DNA of 64,000 nt. Source: Gordius sp. MW1 (lineage: Eukaryota; Nematomorpha; Gordioida; Gordea; Gordiidae). This document shows positions 10,119-21,320 of this stretch, piece by piece. Location: the NCBI GenBank assembly GCA_964036665.1, contig OZ038533.1, positions 19,774,575-19,838,574 on the forward strand. The letters run 5' to 3'. Positions within the stretch are counted from its first letter, which is position 1, and each line of letters opens with the position of its first letter. The position numbers were made by a program, and so were the translations under genes. The notes beneath the pieces are model-generated. The model was not told the DNA's origin, searched no databases, and saw only the letters and a program-made list of their open reading frames with translations.

Positions 10119-11047
10119 AAATGCACAAATATTTTAAATGTAAATGTATGAATTTCCCAGCTGATGACTCCAATCAGATGTTGGAAATATATAGTCAGAC
10201 ACACAATAAATGATAACATCTTTTTGCTAATATATAATTTTCAAAGGCAGAATTAGATTTATATTTTTGTGTTTAGGCAAAATGTTAGATGAAAATGATA
10301 TGTTCCCTGGTAATAATAATAAATTGTTAACTACTGACATCCAACAACAGCATTTTCCTAAAGTTTGATCAAAACATAAATCGGAATACTTTGTTCTATA
10401 AACATTCTTTACTATAGCTTAGAAATTACTGGAAGTTGGTTTACGTTTTTTTAATTGTTTTTGATTGTTTGTTGCACAATTATATTATAGATAAATCAAG
10501 AAATTGGTATACAATACAAAAAACCTTAGAAATTAAAAAAATATATGTTTTGCCCCCCCCCTAATTAGCCAGAGGAGAGCAGCCGGACCCCCTGCCCCCC
10601 CCCCCCCAATTAGTCAGGGGGGCAGGGGGTCCGGCGGCTGCCCCCACTGCCTAATTAGGGGAGTTGCTTTATTTTTTTTTCCTCTCAGGAAATTTTTTTT
10701 AATCTGCCCCCCCCTTAATTCAAAACCTGGCTATGCCTATAATATTATGCAATGCTTTAATTATTTTTTATCTAAATTAATCAATATTATAAGTTATTTT
10801 AAGCTATGACTTTTGTCTGTAAACATTTTAAAATATTAAATGAAAAAACAACTTGAATTTTATATTATAATATTAAGGAAGCCGGGGTGATGGACGGAAA
10901 ATGAGAGAACTACGATTAACGAACTTTACTTAATTATACTTTACAAATAGCGTACTTTATTAATTTTAACTTCAAAAATAGAGTATTTTATTAAATTTAA
11001 CTTTACGAATAGTCTTTCTTTAGAACAGTAATTACAATTAGGGGGGA
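10119..11047. other. Intergenic, AT-rich, with degenerate G/C-run repeat
   Basis: No gene is visible. At about 10545-10740, opposed C and G runs with CTAATTAG spacers and a terminal AACCTGGCTATGCC resemble internal and right-end parts of the GGGCGTAGCC family, scrambled or nested. The stretch just upstream of 10118 is the likely promoter region of the minus-strand Cdh1-like gene, but no defined element can be called. Confidence 0.5.
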
Positions 11048-11882
11048 TAGAGCCCTGCAAAATATTTCTTCTTCCCGAGCCCGGCATAAGCCTGACTTCT
11101 CAATATTTATTTTGCCCGAGCCCGGCCCGAGAGACATTTTTATTTTTGGCCCCACCCGAGCCCTTTAAATTAAACTTTTGAAATATTTTTGAAACTATTT
11201 TACCATCTAAATATACAATGCATTAGATTGTTATTGTTTTTAATTTACAACTAGGATAAGTTTGAAATAAAAAATCCTTTTTCACTCGTTACACTTTGTT
11301 CAGCTGATAATCTTAAACTAAAATTATAACTTCTTAAAATATTTTTTTAACAGTTCCAAATTAAAAAACTTTTTGGAATATTTGTCTATCTTATTTCTAA
11401 AGTTCTAACAGCTAATATGCATCTATTTAAATACTAGAATAAGATTTACAATTCAGGTCATTTATATTATAATAGAAAGGGGAAAAATGCTGAATTTTGG
11501 AAGCTATATTATGTACGCTGTGCATGGGCGTACCCAGGTTTTAAATTAGGGGGGAGGCAAAACGTTTAAGAGTTCATTTAGAGGGGGGCAAAACATAAAA
11601 TTTTTTAATTTTTTAATGTTTTTGCATTGAAAAATTTTTTCCCCCGTAAATTAGGGGGGGGGGGGCGGCTGTCCCCCTCCCCTGGGTACGCCCATGACGC
11701 TGTGCGAAGATAATTATTTAATATCGAGTTGAGTTAATTTAAATCATATTTTGTAAATGATTAGTTTGCTTTGGAAATCGGGCCCGATTCTTTTATCAAA
11801 TTCTGCCAGGGCCCGGCCCGAAACCGATCGTACGGCCGGGCTTAAACCGGGTCGGGTTTCGGGCGTCCCGTGCAGGGCTCTA
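11048..11882. mobile_element. hAT-type element with CCCGGCCCG-rich subterminal arrays
   Basis: Ends TAGAGCCCTGCAAAA and CGTGCAGGGCTCTA are inverted repeats. Flanking octamers AGGGGGGA (11040-11047) and AGGGGGAA (11883-11890) match at 7 of 8. GC-rich CCCGAGCCCGGC motifs on the left and GGGCCCGG motifs on the right form inverted subterminal arrays; the AT-rich middle has no intact frame. A GGGCGTAGCC-family element is nested within, so this is the older insertion. Confidence 0.83.
11523..11696. mobile_element. GGGCGTAGCC-family element nested in the 11048-11882 hAT element
   Basis: Ends CATGGGCGTACCCAGG and CCTGGGTACGCCCATG are perfect inverted repeats. An exact 8-bp target duplication ACGCTGTG lies at 11515-11522 and 11697-11704. 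G runs occur in the interior. Confidence 0.93.
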
Positions 11883-13558
11883 AGGGGGAAGGGAACTTAA
11901 CGATATGACGATAATTTTTGTTAACTGATTCACAATAATTGAATTTTCATCCCCCAGTGTGGCTGGCATGGTTGAACGATCAATGGTCTGGACATGCGTG
12001 TATATAAAGGCCTATGTTAATTTATTTATTAAAATTTTCGATAATATAAGAAATCCAACCATTTCCGCTTTAATGTTTACCTGCGGAAACCGTGCCTCTC
12101 TTTGAATTATCCATTTAAATCATAGAACAATGGCCTACAGCTTTAATGTTTTTAAACCGGCTTATTACTTAAAATCAATGAGATAAAAAACTATTAATGT
12201 GGTACTTACATTAAAATAAAAGCATTAAAGTGGCAGGTACACCACACGCGGAAATGTTCCTAGGACTCAAAATATTAATTATAAATTTATTTAAATCTGG
12301 TCTAGCCCCTGATCATCTGCTCTATATGTTTTTTAGATCCAGTTGTAGTTCATTTAGAGCCACCAAAACAGCCTTATTAAATCCATGTTGATTCGTTGTT
12401 GTTGTATAAATTTTGGTTTACATAGAATGAGAGAGTATTGATATCCCGGCTTTTTATCGCTTACGAAGTTAGATTTGGGCGCTTGACTAATTATTATTCT
12501 TTATTGGGCTTATCTTGATAAATTTAACTTTTGCTTAGACCGAATCCACTTCCATTTCATTAGCACTCCCTCAAAAAGTTTAGAAATTTTAGTCTGACCC
12601 TTTATTTAAAACCTTGACATTAGGATAACCCCACCAGTAACAAACACAAAATTGTATTTAACTATTAAATAGCTTCTTGGATCACGCGATTACACAAGTT
12701 TAACACCACTAAAGGTATATGTGACACGGTTGAGATTGTAAATAGACAATATTTATTATTTATCTTTGATTGTTAAAGCAAGTTTAACATTAAATGTTGT
12801 GGATATATTAAGGGACAACTTTTAATTAGGTCGATTGAATTGGTAGTAATCAATAATAGAAAATTCATAAATGTATTTTTTATTTTTATTATTCATATCA
12901 CCAAGAAAATCAATAAAAAAATTTCTCTTATTAACCCTAGTTAATATATATTACATTATACTTCTTTTAAAAACTTAAATATATCTTGGTTGACCACTAA
13001 AATTCGTCATAAAACTAAAATCCACTGCTCTAAATTAAATCATTCAATGATCCATGCTGTCAAGTTAATAATATTTATATAAAAAAGTAAAGTAAAATTT
13101 GAGATGTTTAAGAATGACTTTTAGGTTGTGGAGTGGGGGTTCATGTACTTACAAATGACTTTTGATGCTACATTCTTATTTCAGGCAAAGTTTTGTATAG
13201 TCTCCAGGCAGCGTATAAAATTAGTAGGCATAAAGGCACCTGCAAGTAATGTCATTTAGTTGATACTATAAATATATGTGCAATACATATTTGAATATAT
13301 TTTTGAGCAAATTTTAACGATGAAATACATTGTCTTCATCCTAATAATAATGCGTCTATATTCTTTGGAAGCTTATTCCGATTGTCGATGGCGTAACTAA
13401 AAAATAAAGATGTATATTTGCGAATTATTTATTAACAAATCTTATATGTCAAGCTAAAATAAAATTATATATTCAGTATTATAATTAACAATATGACTTT
13501 GAAGCAAAGTAACATATACATAAAGAAGATTTTGAGCACTTCAATAAAAGACATTAAT
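11883..13558. other. Intergenic AT-rich sequence, no gene seen
   Basis: I find no coding frame with recognisable content and no clear element termini in this stretch. Confidence 0.5.
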
Positions 13559-13987
13559 AATCTAATATATAAAATTCTCGTGAAACGGTGTGGGTTATTC
13601 AACTCCTCCGAAACGGCTGGACCGATTTAGATGGAAATTTCTGCGAATGAATGGTAGGTCTGAGCCTAGGTTTTAAACTATATTCCAAATCTCTAAGTGA
13701 TAAGACGGTCAATTTATTTTGTTTAATACGTTTTGACGTTCGTCAATCAAAGGCAACCTCATGACGTACTGCCTATCTATCGTGTTCTTAGAAAATTAGA
13801 ACATACAGTTGTTTAAATTTTGATTAAGTTTACTTTTATGGTGGTTAAGGATAAAACTCTATAACTACATAATTGTGGGGTTATTAATAATAATTGTTTT
13901 AGTGTAATATTGAAATATAAATGCACATCGGAATTGTTTTAAATCCTTATTTCAATATTACAATAAATCATTTTTCTTTGTTATGTC
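13559..13987 (+). mobile_element. Helitron-type 5' end, truncated
   Basis: The sequence TCTAATATATAAAATTCTCG followed by a CGGTGTGG stretch and GACCGATTTAGATGGAAA matches a second copy at 46620 and the conserved 5' end of arthropod Helitron-like elements. The matching 3' end (TCAGCTAGT) is not found nearby; the composite LTR unit begins at 13988. Confidence 0.6.
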
Positions 13988-13996
13988 TATCGTATC

Positions 13997-15134
13997 TAGA
14001 CCTGCACGGGCGGCCCGAGGCCCGGCCCGGCCCGGAAAAGCCCGGGCCCGGACGGGCCCGGGCCGGGCTCAGGCCTTAATTTTTTTGGTTATAAAATTCC
14101 GGGCCGGGCCTAATTTATAAATTATAGGCCCGGCCCGGAATAATTTAGAAAAGTCTAATTAGTCTTTTATTCTGTTTAAAACAATCTATAATATTTTAAA
14201 AAATTAATTACTTATTGAATCTGTTAAACACTCATTTATTCATTCGCGCTTATTCTAATATACAAACATTTAAGTATGGAACAAAAAAAATCTACTGCTA
14301 ATAGCTGAAAATATTCAGAAACAATTTTATAAAGTAAAAGAAAATCGTAGAGAAAAGAGTGAAGTATAGAAAAGATTATAAGAAAATAAATTTTGTTTTT
14401 TGTAAGATTTACAGGAATGTGTTATCCTATAATTCCTGCTCATCAGGCAATATTTATGTTAGTTTTGATAATGCTTAATATGGAACACCCATCTCCAAAA
14501 ACATAAATGCTGTAAAGAAGTCCAGGAAAATAAAAATTGGACAATTACCTATGCAAGCCACTTTTAACAATTACAACCTGCAAAAATCAGAAAAGATCTC
14601 ATATCCTCAATAGCCCAATTTTGTAGAATGGATATGGCATGAAACATCTTATATGAAGAAAGAGGTAGAGGAAAATGAAGTTGACACTAACACAAAGTTA
14701 AAGATCAACGAGAAAAAAAATAAAATTATCGGATTGGTCGAAAGACCACAGTTGTCATTTCCAGCGCTTAGCCCTCTTGTTTGTAAGATTTTTTCGACAC
14801 CTGTTTGGCCTCGAGTGATAGGTGTTTTTTGTCAGCTGGCCATATTTATGAAGAGCGGAGAACAAATCTAAAACTCGGAAATTTTTGATGCCGTGCTTTG
14901 TGCATCAAAATAGTTTTATTATCAATTTATAAATTTTTTTGTTTTATTATTTAAATAAATTTTTTACCAAAATTAAGTTTGATTAAGTTTCTACAATTAC
15001 TAAAATTCCGGGCCGGGCTCGGGCCTTGTTTTTAAAGATGCTAAAATACGGGCCCGGGCCGGGCCTATTTCCCCATTTTAATTCCGGGCCCGGGCCGGGC
15101 CGGGCCTTAAAAAAATCGATTTTGCAGGTCTCTA
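13997..15134 (+). mobile_element. hAT element with GGCCCGGCCCGG subterminal arrays, inserted in the left LTR
   Basis: Ends are TAGACCTGCACGGGC and TTTGCAGGTCTCTA. An exact 8-bp duplication ATCGTATC lies at 13989-13996 and 15135-15142, and this octamer is uninterrupted in the right LTR (from 20171), which proves the insertion site. Both ends carry arrays of GGCCCGG-type repeats in inverted orientation. At 14653-14871 an open frame includes LSFPALSPLVCKIFSTPV, resembling the start of the hAT C-terminal dimerisation region, after which the match is lost; it is probably a transposase remnant. Confidence 0.9.
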
Positions 15135-15142
15135 ATCGTATC

Positions 15143-15614
15143 CGGAGATACGAAGATGAAGATATCTTCCCACCCCCCCCCCCCATCTCATCTTATTTAA
15201 AAGTTAAGAATTCAACACGCGGTACAACTCTTTTGATCTTACACGTTGTACACTCATAGCGTAGACCATTATTCTTTTACATTTAATTTCTAGTACGCGT
15301 ATGTTACCCCCCCCCCCCCGACGCGCTTATACATTTGTGTTATTTATTTTTTCCCATATATGATTGTTTATCAACATGAATACGGATGAGTGATTTGTAA
15401 TAAGGAGATTGATACATTAATATAATTTTTCTTGTAATAAAATAGATTGGCGAAATGTAGAGCGGTAAAATTATCTTTATTTAGTGGCTTTAAGCCCGGC
15501 CATCCCCCAATAGTTTATCTTTTTAAGGCCCAATATTTCCCCCAATTCAAGCCTGATAATTCCCCCTTCCTTCAAGATTCGCAAATCATATTCCTTTTTC
15601 GCAGGAACGCGATA
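15143..15614 (+). repeat. Left LTR (main part) of the composite unit
   Basis: It is nearly identical to 20178-20639, including a C run, AATAAAATAG, and the closing AACGCGATA. Small indels, mostly in homopolymer runs, separate the two. The first nine bases of this LTR lie at 13988-13996, left of the hAT insertion. Confidence 0.9.
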
Positions 15615-15616
15615 TT

Positions 15617-15634
15617 TGGTGTCAGAAGTGGGAT
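15617..15634 (+). promoter_or_regulatory. Primer-binding site complementary to tRNA-Leu
   Basis: TGGTGTCAGAAGTGGGAT starts two bases after the left LTR. Its complement equals the conserved 3' end of eukaryotic tRNA-Leu (CAG/CAA type) plus CCA, as I recall it. The location and length are textbook for an LTR retrotransposon primer site. Confidence 0.88.
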
Positions 15635-15652
15635 AATTGTCTACTGGCCAAT

Positions 15653-17225
15653 TCAGTATAAATTCAATATGGTAGATTCGAACAAGATGGAATTAAAGGC
15701 GAAATCATATTCGTATACTGTTTTTAATTGACCATCATCTTTTGTAATGAAATCCGAGACATATTTTTTTCTATATGGTATCGTCAATTCTAGGGGATTT
15801 TCATTATGTGCAGAGGTGTTGGTAAGCCAAAAAAAATCCATGCCGTTTTCACTATATTTTATTTTTAAATTAGCCTTGTTTTTCGAGGCTAAAGTTTCAT
15901 CTAACGATACATTTTTTATTGAACGTTCTCTCATATTAATCATCGACTTTTTTAAATCAATATTGCTTGATGATAATGGATAGAGAGAAATACTTATTTT
16001 TGTAATTAAATAAGGGTTTGGTAGGGAGAGTTTTAATTTTTGAGTAATCCCATATGCATTTTCCTCGATAGTTTGCTTTCCTGGATACCATATTAAAGCA
16101 TTAAACCCGTTAGAATTGAATGTTGTGCGTAGATGAGAATTGTTGTATGATATAATTTTGTAAAATAAATTATCATTGTTAACGATATTTTCCTCGGTGT
16201 TATCATATAAAATGTTGCCCCATATTTGGCCATCTTTAGTAATTATCTTCAAATTGTCTTGTTTTTGCAGCAAAAGGTTCCCAATCAATAAATTGGTGAT
16301 AAAATTAGTATTCTCTGACGTTTGTAATGGGGCAAATTCCAAATTACGGTTTACGTATAGCGTCGAAGGAATTTTGCACTTACCAATGATCTTTTCTTTA
16401 CTAAGACCAAACGATTGGATGTCGTGATTTGCCGTTGACTTGCAAGCGCACTCGTATCCGCCATAGTAATTGATGCATATGGTTGAGCTTAAATCACAAA
16501 CGTATGGATTTTCGGCACATTTAATATCTTCGCATATAGGTACATTTGTGAGAAGCGAATTGCCAATGGCATATGAATTTCCAGAATTGCAGGTTACCAA
16601 GTTAGGGCCGTTTATTCTAAACCCAGTAATACATTTTATTTCTACCGATCTTCCATAAATAAATTCCCGTGGGTCTCCATATTTAAAATTTATATGAACA
16701 TTTTCAACAATTGGAAACGGGCATATGATGGGTTTGCATTCAGGAAGATTGTAAGACCAGCGACCGGTATTTAAACAAAGAGTCGTAGGGGATCCTGACA
16801 TAATAAAACCTTTGAAGCATTGTAGTTTCAATATGGTTCCCGCGCTTGTACCATTTCCATTAATTAACCGTTTCGTAGCAAATATTGTGGCTTACAGTTC
16901 TTCACGACCACGCATCGTGGAACTGCTTCCCATAACCCGTTCGATAGGCATTTGCTGTATATGACGTCAGCTCCGTTGGAAAACGCGTACCCTTGGTGAC
17001 ATATATAAGTCGCTATGCCGCCGAATGTCTAATTTATAGCCGTATAAACTAATCCGTGATCCAAAGGGGTAATTTGCCCGCAACCTATCACATCTTGAGC
17101 AATGCAGGGATAAATTTTTTCGGAGTCCCATTCACCTCCGGTTTTGCACATGACCAATATACGCAAATCCCCGTTTCTAAATTTATACTTAGATGGACAC
17201 TTCAATTTCACAACGCTTCTGAACG
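15653..17225 (-). pseudogene. Broken intronless CCP (sushi)-EGF extracellular-protein reading frame inside the LTR unit
   Basis: On the minus strand three overlapping frames (17211-17029, about 17025-16865, 16831-15653) give a run of about four complement-control-protein modules. Phrases include LKCPSKYKFRNGD, YICHQGYAFSNGAD and LQCFKGFIMSGS, each with paired Cys and Trp near the end (GGEW, NGLW, TGRW). An EGF-like module follows (CAENPYVCDLSSTIC then YECAC), then about 250 residues whose KANLKIKYSENGMDFFW resembles a discoidin/F5-8C domain (weak). Such modules occur in secreted or surface adhesion and immune proteins. There is no intron and no signal peptide, and at least two frame breaks, so it is a pseudogene. 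It lies directly downstream of, and in the same sense as, a retroelement protease, where RT and integrase would be expected. Capture of a host cDNA is my inference. Confidence 0.72.
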
Positions 17226-17229
17226 ACTG

Positions 17230-17889
17230 AGAATTGGTTTTTTATATTATCAATTTTGGTGTGCCATGTTGTGACCAAATCAGGCTTTGCCCCCAGGTTA
17301 GCTAATTTATGGCATGTGGGTTCCAGAGGTACCCCGCACTGTAAATCGGCATGAAAAATGGGTCGTTCTTGGCAGACGGGACCTCCCGAGTTATCTGATC
17401 TATGGGCTATGCGCCCTAAATCAGAATGAAAAACGGGTGTGAAATCCCTGCACTGTGAACTACCTGACAACGCCTTCGACATCACCATGGACTTAACATC
17501 AACCGTGAAAGTTTCGCGGGCATTATTTTTATTACATAATCCCCACCATTGAATTTGGGGCCCAATTATCCTAATCCAGGACCAGCCCATTATATTATCG
17601 ACATTCTCTTTAATAATATATAAATCCAATTCAACCACAAATCCTGCCACTTTACCTAAACATTAATCCTACCCAGGACAGTAATGAAAGTATTATCAAC
17701 TTGTTTTGCAATTATATTGGCAGTTTCCAAATTTCGGTTGGGCCAAAATTTTTTAAATGTTTTAAAACTAATAATTGATATTCCGGCGCCAGTATCTAAT
17801 ATAAATTTTATCTTAAAATTATCGACATCTACTGTCACTAAAGGTGAAGCTGACGAATTTAAAATATTATTTATATCTACCATGCGCAT
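17230..17889 (-). pseudogene. Retroelement aspartic protease, frame-broken
   Basis: The minus-strand frame 17889-17656 has the active-site motif LDTGAG within FKIKFILDTGAGISIIS. It ends at a stop, and one base out of frame the chain continues from 17650 with VELDLYIIKENVDNIMGWSW, the usual closing strand of Gypsy-type proteases (family pattern L-G-x-D/S-W-I/L). About 100 further residues do not give a recognisable reverse transcriptase; RPIFHADL may be a vestige of its start. The missing RT, RNase H and integrase make this non-functional. It precedes the CCP/EGF segment on the same strand. Confidence 0.75.
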
Positions 17890-17915
17890 ATCTATATAAT
17901 TTGAATTATTTTGCG

Positions 17916-18420
17916 CTAGTCAATCAAACACAGCCTGCCCATTGACAGCTGTTTGCGTTTGACTGACATGTCCCCTGCACCGATAACAAAATTTCCCATC
18001 CCCAACCTCTTTGGTATTGTAGTTACTTGAGGTTGTTGGTGCGTTAAAACTTGGGAAGTTTTTCTGTGTAAATCTATGGTCTGTGTAGGGTTTATTGGGG
18101 TGCGCATAATTACTAAAATTATTTCTCGGGCCGCGTTGTGCAAAATTTTCCGAAATATATCTAAAATTTTCATTATTGCGCCTTTTAAAGTATTTATTAT
18201 CACAATCTTTTTTAAGGTGTCCCCGTTGCCCACATCCGTAACACCTTATATTAGACTTAAAATTAGACTTAAGTAAAAAAACCTTTTCTACTCTTTTCAA
18301 TTTATACCACACAAATAAAACTAGTACGGTTAAAATTGATATAAATACAAGTAATTTATCCGCGCACAAATAATTAAAAAAATTAATGCCAATCGACGGT
18401 GGCGTGTAAAAACCAAACAT
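17916..18420 (-). pseudogene. Gag-like zinc-knuckle protein of the antisense retroelement
   Basis: The 166-residue frame contains a perfect CCHC zinc knuckle (CYGCGQRGHLKKDC, C-x2-C-x4-H-x4-C) and a second, frame-damaged one (CYRC then HVSQ). Zinc knuckles in Gag bind retroelement RNA. An Arg/Asn-rich linker lies between them. Residues 20-45 are hydrophobic (LLVFISILTVLVLFVWY), odd for Gag, and no capsid domain is seen, so the N-terminal part is probably deleted or rearranged. It lies just upstream of the protease, the normal gag-pol order. Confidence 0.72.
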
Positions 18421-18931
18421 TATAAATTACCAAATTCAATCCAAACTATATAAATCAATTAAACTAAATAATTTAAATAGAAATCAAATTTAATCAAACC
18501 AAGCAATTTAAATTAATTAAATTAAATAATTTAAATAGAAAATCAAATTTAATTAAACAAAGCAATTTAATCAAAATTAATTAAGTAATTTACCAAAAGT
18601 TTGCGTTTAATTAAAAAAAAAATTAAAATTAAACAAGAGCAAATTAATTATTACAACGTATACAGTAACCATTTTATTAAACATAGACGTATATAATAAT
18701 TATTCAATGTAATTATTGTTATCAAAAGTATGATTATCAAACATAAACACCCTTTATCCATTATTTTACATCAATAAAAATTTTTTTTACAATAGAAATT
18801 TTCACTGATTTTATTCCAACATTTTAATAAAACAAATACTAATTTTACTTTAATATAAAATATCTAAATATAAAATATCTACTTACGGTTCCTTTTTGTT
18901 AAAGAAGAGGGCAAATCTGACACCAAAGTAA

Positions 18932-19552
18932 TGTCTGGCGACCGAGTAAAAAAGGGCTGAGCGAAGGATTTAAAATAACTTTATTTACGCTAATACGTCT
19001 AAATATTTACAATTAAAGGCGATCTACAATTAAAATGATTGGCGAAGGTAAAACTGAAATGTTTCGTAAAATTACAATAAAAGGGGAAAGATGTAGGGAT
19101 TGGGGACAATTACAAGGATTTAGGAAAAGTACAAAGTTTTGGAAAAATTTATAAGGACTGAATTATTGACATGGGATTTGGCTTTTATAGCTGTTGAATC
19201 TTCCCAGGGTGGTGGACTTGATTGAACGAGCAATGTACGGGAAACAGACGGGGCTGCAAAGATTAGTAACAGATGTGGCTGAGTTAAAAATAAAAAGTAA
19301 AAATAATTAAAAAAAGAGAGCGTCAAAGAAAATTAGCCACTTCCGCGTCTAGGTTAACCCGCGGTAAAAATGCCTTCCTTTGACCAATTCCTTTTTTTTT
19401 AATTATAAGGATTGCGGAACCATTCGTTAACCCTTTTACATTACCATTAAATTAAACAAAACAAAGTAAGATCAAAGTATACCGCGGACATTAAAACGCG
19501 ATATACCAACATATGGTAACGTGGTATACACGTATACCACATCCTTCGAACA
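18932..19552 (-). repeat. Probable 5' LTR and primer site of the antisense retroelement
   Basis: Read on the minus strand, the segment begins TGTTCGAAGG, contains AATAAAG near its end and finishes CCAGACA. It is followed (18928-18918) by TTTGGTGTCAGA, the first part of a tRNA-Leu-type primer site whose remainder diverges. The gag-like frame follows 500 bases downstream. No second copy of this LTR was seen in the window, so the call rests on its signals alone. Confidence 0.45.
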
Positions 19553-20169
19553 ATTGGCTACCAAATTTAAACCGCAAACATAATTCAGTGGAGATTCCAA
19601 TATGTCTGAACAGATGGCAGAATTCTTCGAACGAATGAAAATCCCGAAACTGATTTAAATCAAAATATCAATTATGCAGAATCATCCCTAACTAATTTTC
19701 AAGGCCTAAATTCTTAATGTGCCGCTAAAATCTTATTGTAAGACAGAATTATACACTTGATTTATTTACATATATTAATTATATGAAAATTATATTGTTA
19801 ACCAATATTTAAACCCCCCCCCCCCCGCTGTTTCTTTGACTATTATTTGACAGTCTGCGCGGCGCAAGAAAGAATAATTTTTAAAATGGTAGTTTACAAT
19901 CTATATTAATTATAAGTTTTGTTGAGGCTGTTGCTCGAGGAGTCACAGAGCTGGAAAAAAACCGTTAGCCATGACGTTCCCTTTTTATCGCTGATTGACA
20001 CATATATCAGTCGTCGTGTGAGCAAAGGCCAGAGTCGGTATTCGATGCCAGATGTTTGAAACTTATAATGTTAATAACGCCGCCTTGATAGTTGCACTCA
20101 ACGACACGGAACTCTTAGAACTCTATCGAAAATACATTAAGTCTTCGACTTTTCAATAAAAGGGAAAGG
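19553..20169 (+). other. Residual interior of the plus-strand LTR unit with short gag-start-like frame and polypurine tract
   Basis: A short frame starting at 19602 (MSEQMAEFFERMKIPKL, then a stop) looks like the beginning of a gag gene, in the sense expected for the outer LTRs. The polypurine tract AAAAGGGAAAGG at 20158-20169 abuts the right LTR. The rest is non-coding, with a C run near 19815. Confidence 0.5.
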
Positions 20170-20639
20170 TATCGTATCCGGAGATACGAAGATGAAGATA
20201 TCTTCCCCCCCCCCATCTCATCTTTTTTAAAAGTTAAGAGTTCAACACGCCGTACAACTCTTTTGATCTTACACGTTGTACACTCATGCGTAGACCGTTA
20301 TTCTTTTACATTTAATTTCTAGTACGCGTATGTTACCCCCCCCCCGACGCGCTTATACGTTTGTGTTATTTATTTCTTCCCATATATGATTGTTTATCAA
20401 CATGAATACGGATGAGTGATTTGTAATAAGGAGATTGATACATTAATATAATTTTTCTTGTAATAAAATAGATTGGCGAAATGTAGAGCGGTAAAGTTAT
20501 CTTTATTTAGTGGCTTTAAGCCCGGCCATCCCCCAATAGTTTATCTTTTTACGGCCCAATATTTCCCCAATTCAAGCCTGATAATTCCCCCTTCCTTCAA
20601 GATTCGCAAATCATATTCCTTTTTCGCAGGAACGCGATA
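20170..20639 (+). repeat. Right LTR of the composite unit
   Basis: It is a direct copy of the left LTR, starting TATCGTATCCGG directly after the polypurine tract and ending AACGCGATA. The hAT insertion present in the left copy is absent here. Confidence 0.92.
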
Positions 20640-20727
20640 GAACTCTTAACTTTTGAATAAGATGAGATGGGGGGGGGGGGGGGGGGTGTGGGAAGATATC
20701 TTCATCTTCGTATCTCCGGATACGACA
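20640..20727 (-). repeat. Inverted fragment of the same LTR
   Basis: The segment is the reverse complement of roughly the first 90 bases of the LTR (G run, GAAGATATCTTC, then TCCGGATACGA). It follows the right LTR directly and is followed by ATGTC. Confidence 0.85.
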
Positions 20728-20732
20728 ATGTC

Positions 20733-21320
20733 GTTATTTATCACCGGTAATACATCTATATATATAAAAACTCGGGCCTTCGGCCCTCGTGGGAAGAGGG
20801 AGGGGAGAAGGGAAGGGGGGACGACTCATCTTTACTTCGTATAAATGTATCATATTTGCTATGCAATTTATGGGCGAAAAAGGTGGGAAGGGACGAGAAT
20901 GCCTATAGGGGGGGGGTATTAAATCCCGGCCACACGTGCGGTGTAATATCTATAACACGTAGAAAATTTTACTAATTATATAAACTTACGCGCGCCATCT
21001 AATAAAGTACAATTCGTGTTTTAATAGTTTAATAGTAGATTGAATTTAATTAGAAAGAACGGGCTATGATTATACCTTTGAAGGAGGTTTTGAACTTTGT
21101 GTTAGTTTCTATCAATATATTGTATCGTAAATTAGAATCTAATACCTATATTTTTTTAACTATTACTTCTTAGGTTTTCTATGAAATCACAATCTAATTA
21201 AATGAAATATATTAACCCAATAAAAAATATGTATGCATTTATAAGGTTAAAAATATATATTACATAGTTGGCTGTCTGTTAGACCATCTATAATAAATTT
21301 TTAGGTTATATATAAAATTT
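20733..21320. other. AT-rich spacer, no gene seen
   Basis: The stretch holds a short GC-rich segment at about 20770-20920 with G runs and otherwise AT-rich sequence with no recognisable frame. Confidence 0.4.

Larger units (their letters stand above)
13988..20727 (+). mobile_element. Composite LTR retroelement unit with nested insertions
   Basis: Two direct repeats of about 470-480 bp bound a 4.5-kb interior. The left LTR is split by a hAT element (13988-13996 plus 15143-15614); the right LTR is 20170-20639. LTR ends are TATCG and CGATA rather than TG/CA. A tRNA-Leu primer-binding site follows the left LTR and a polypurine tract precedes the right, fixing the plus orientation. Beyond the right LTR lies an inverted piece of LTR (20640-20727) and then ATGTC, which also precedes the left LTR at 13983-13987, suggesting a 5-bp target duplication around the whole unit. 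The interior is mainly antisense material, so the unit is non-autonomous. Confidence 0.75.

Noticed and set aside
15747-16658. Plus-strand open frames opposite the CCP/EGF region
   Set aside because: They are shadows of the minus-strand frame, which alone shows the Cys and Trp patterns.
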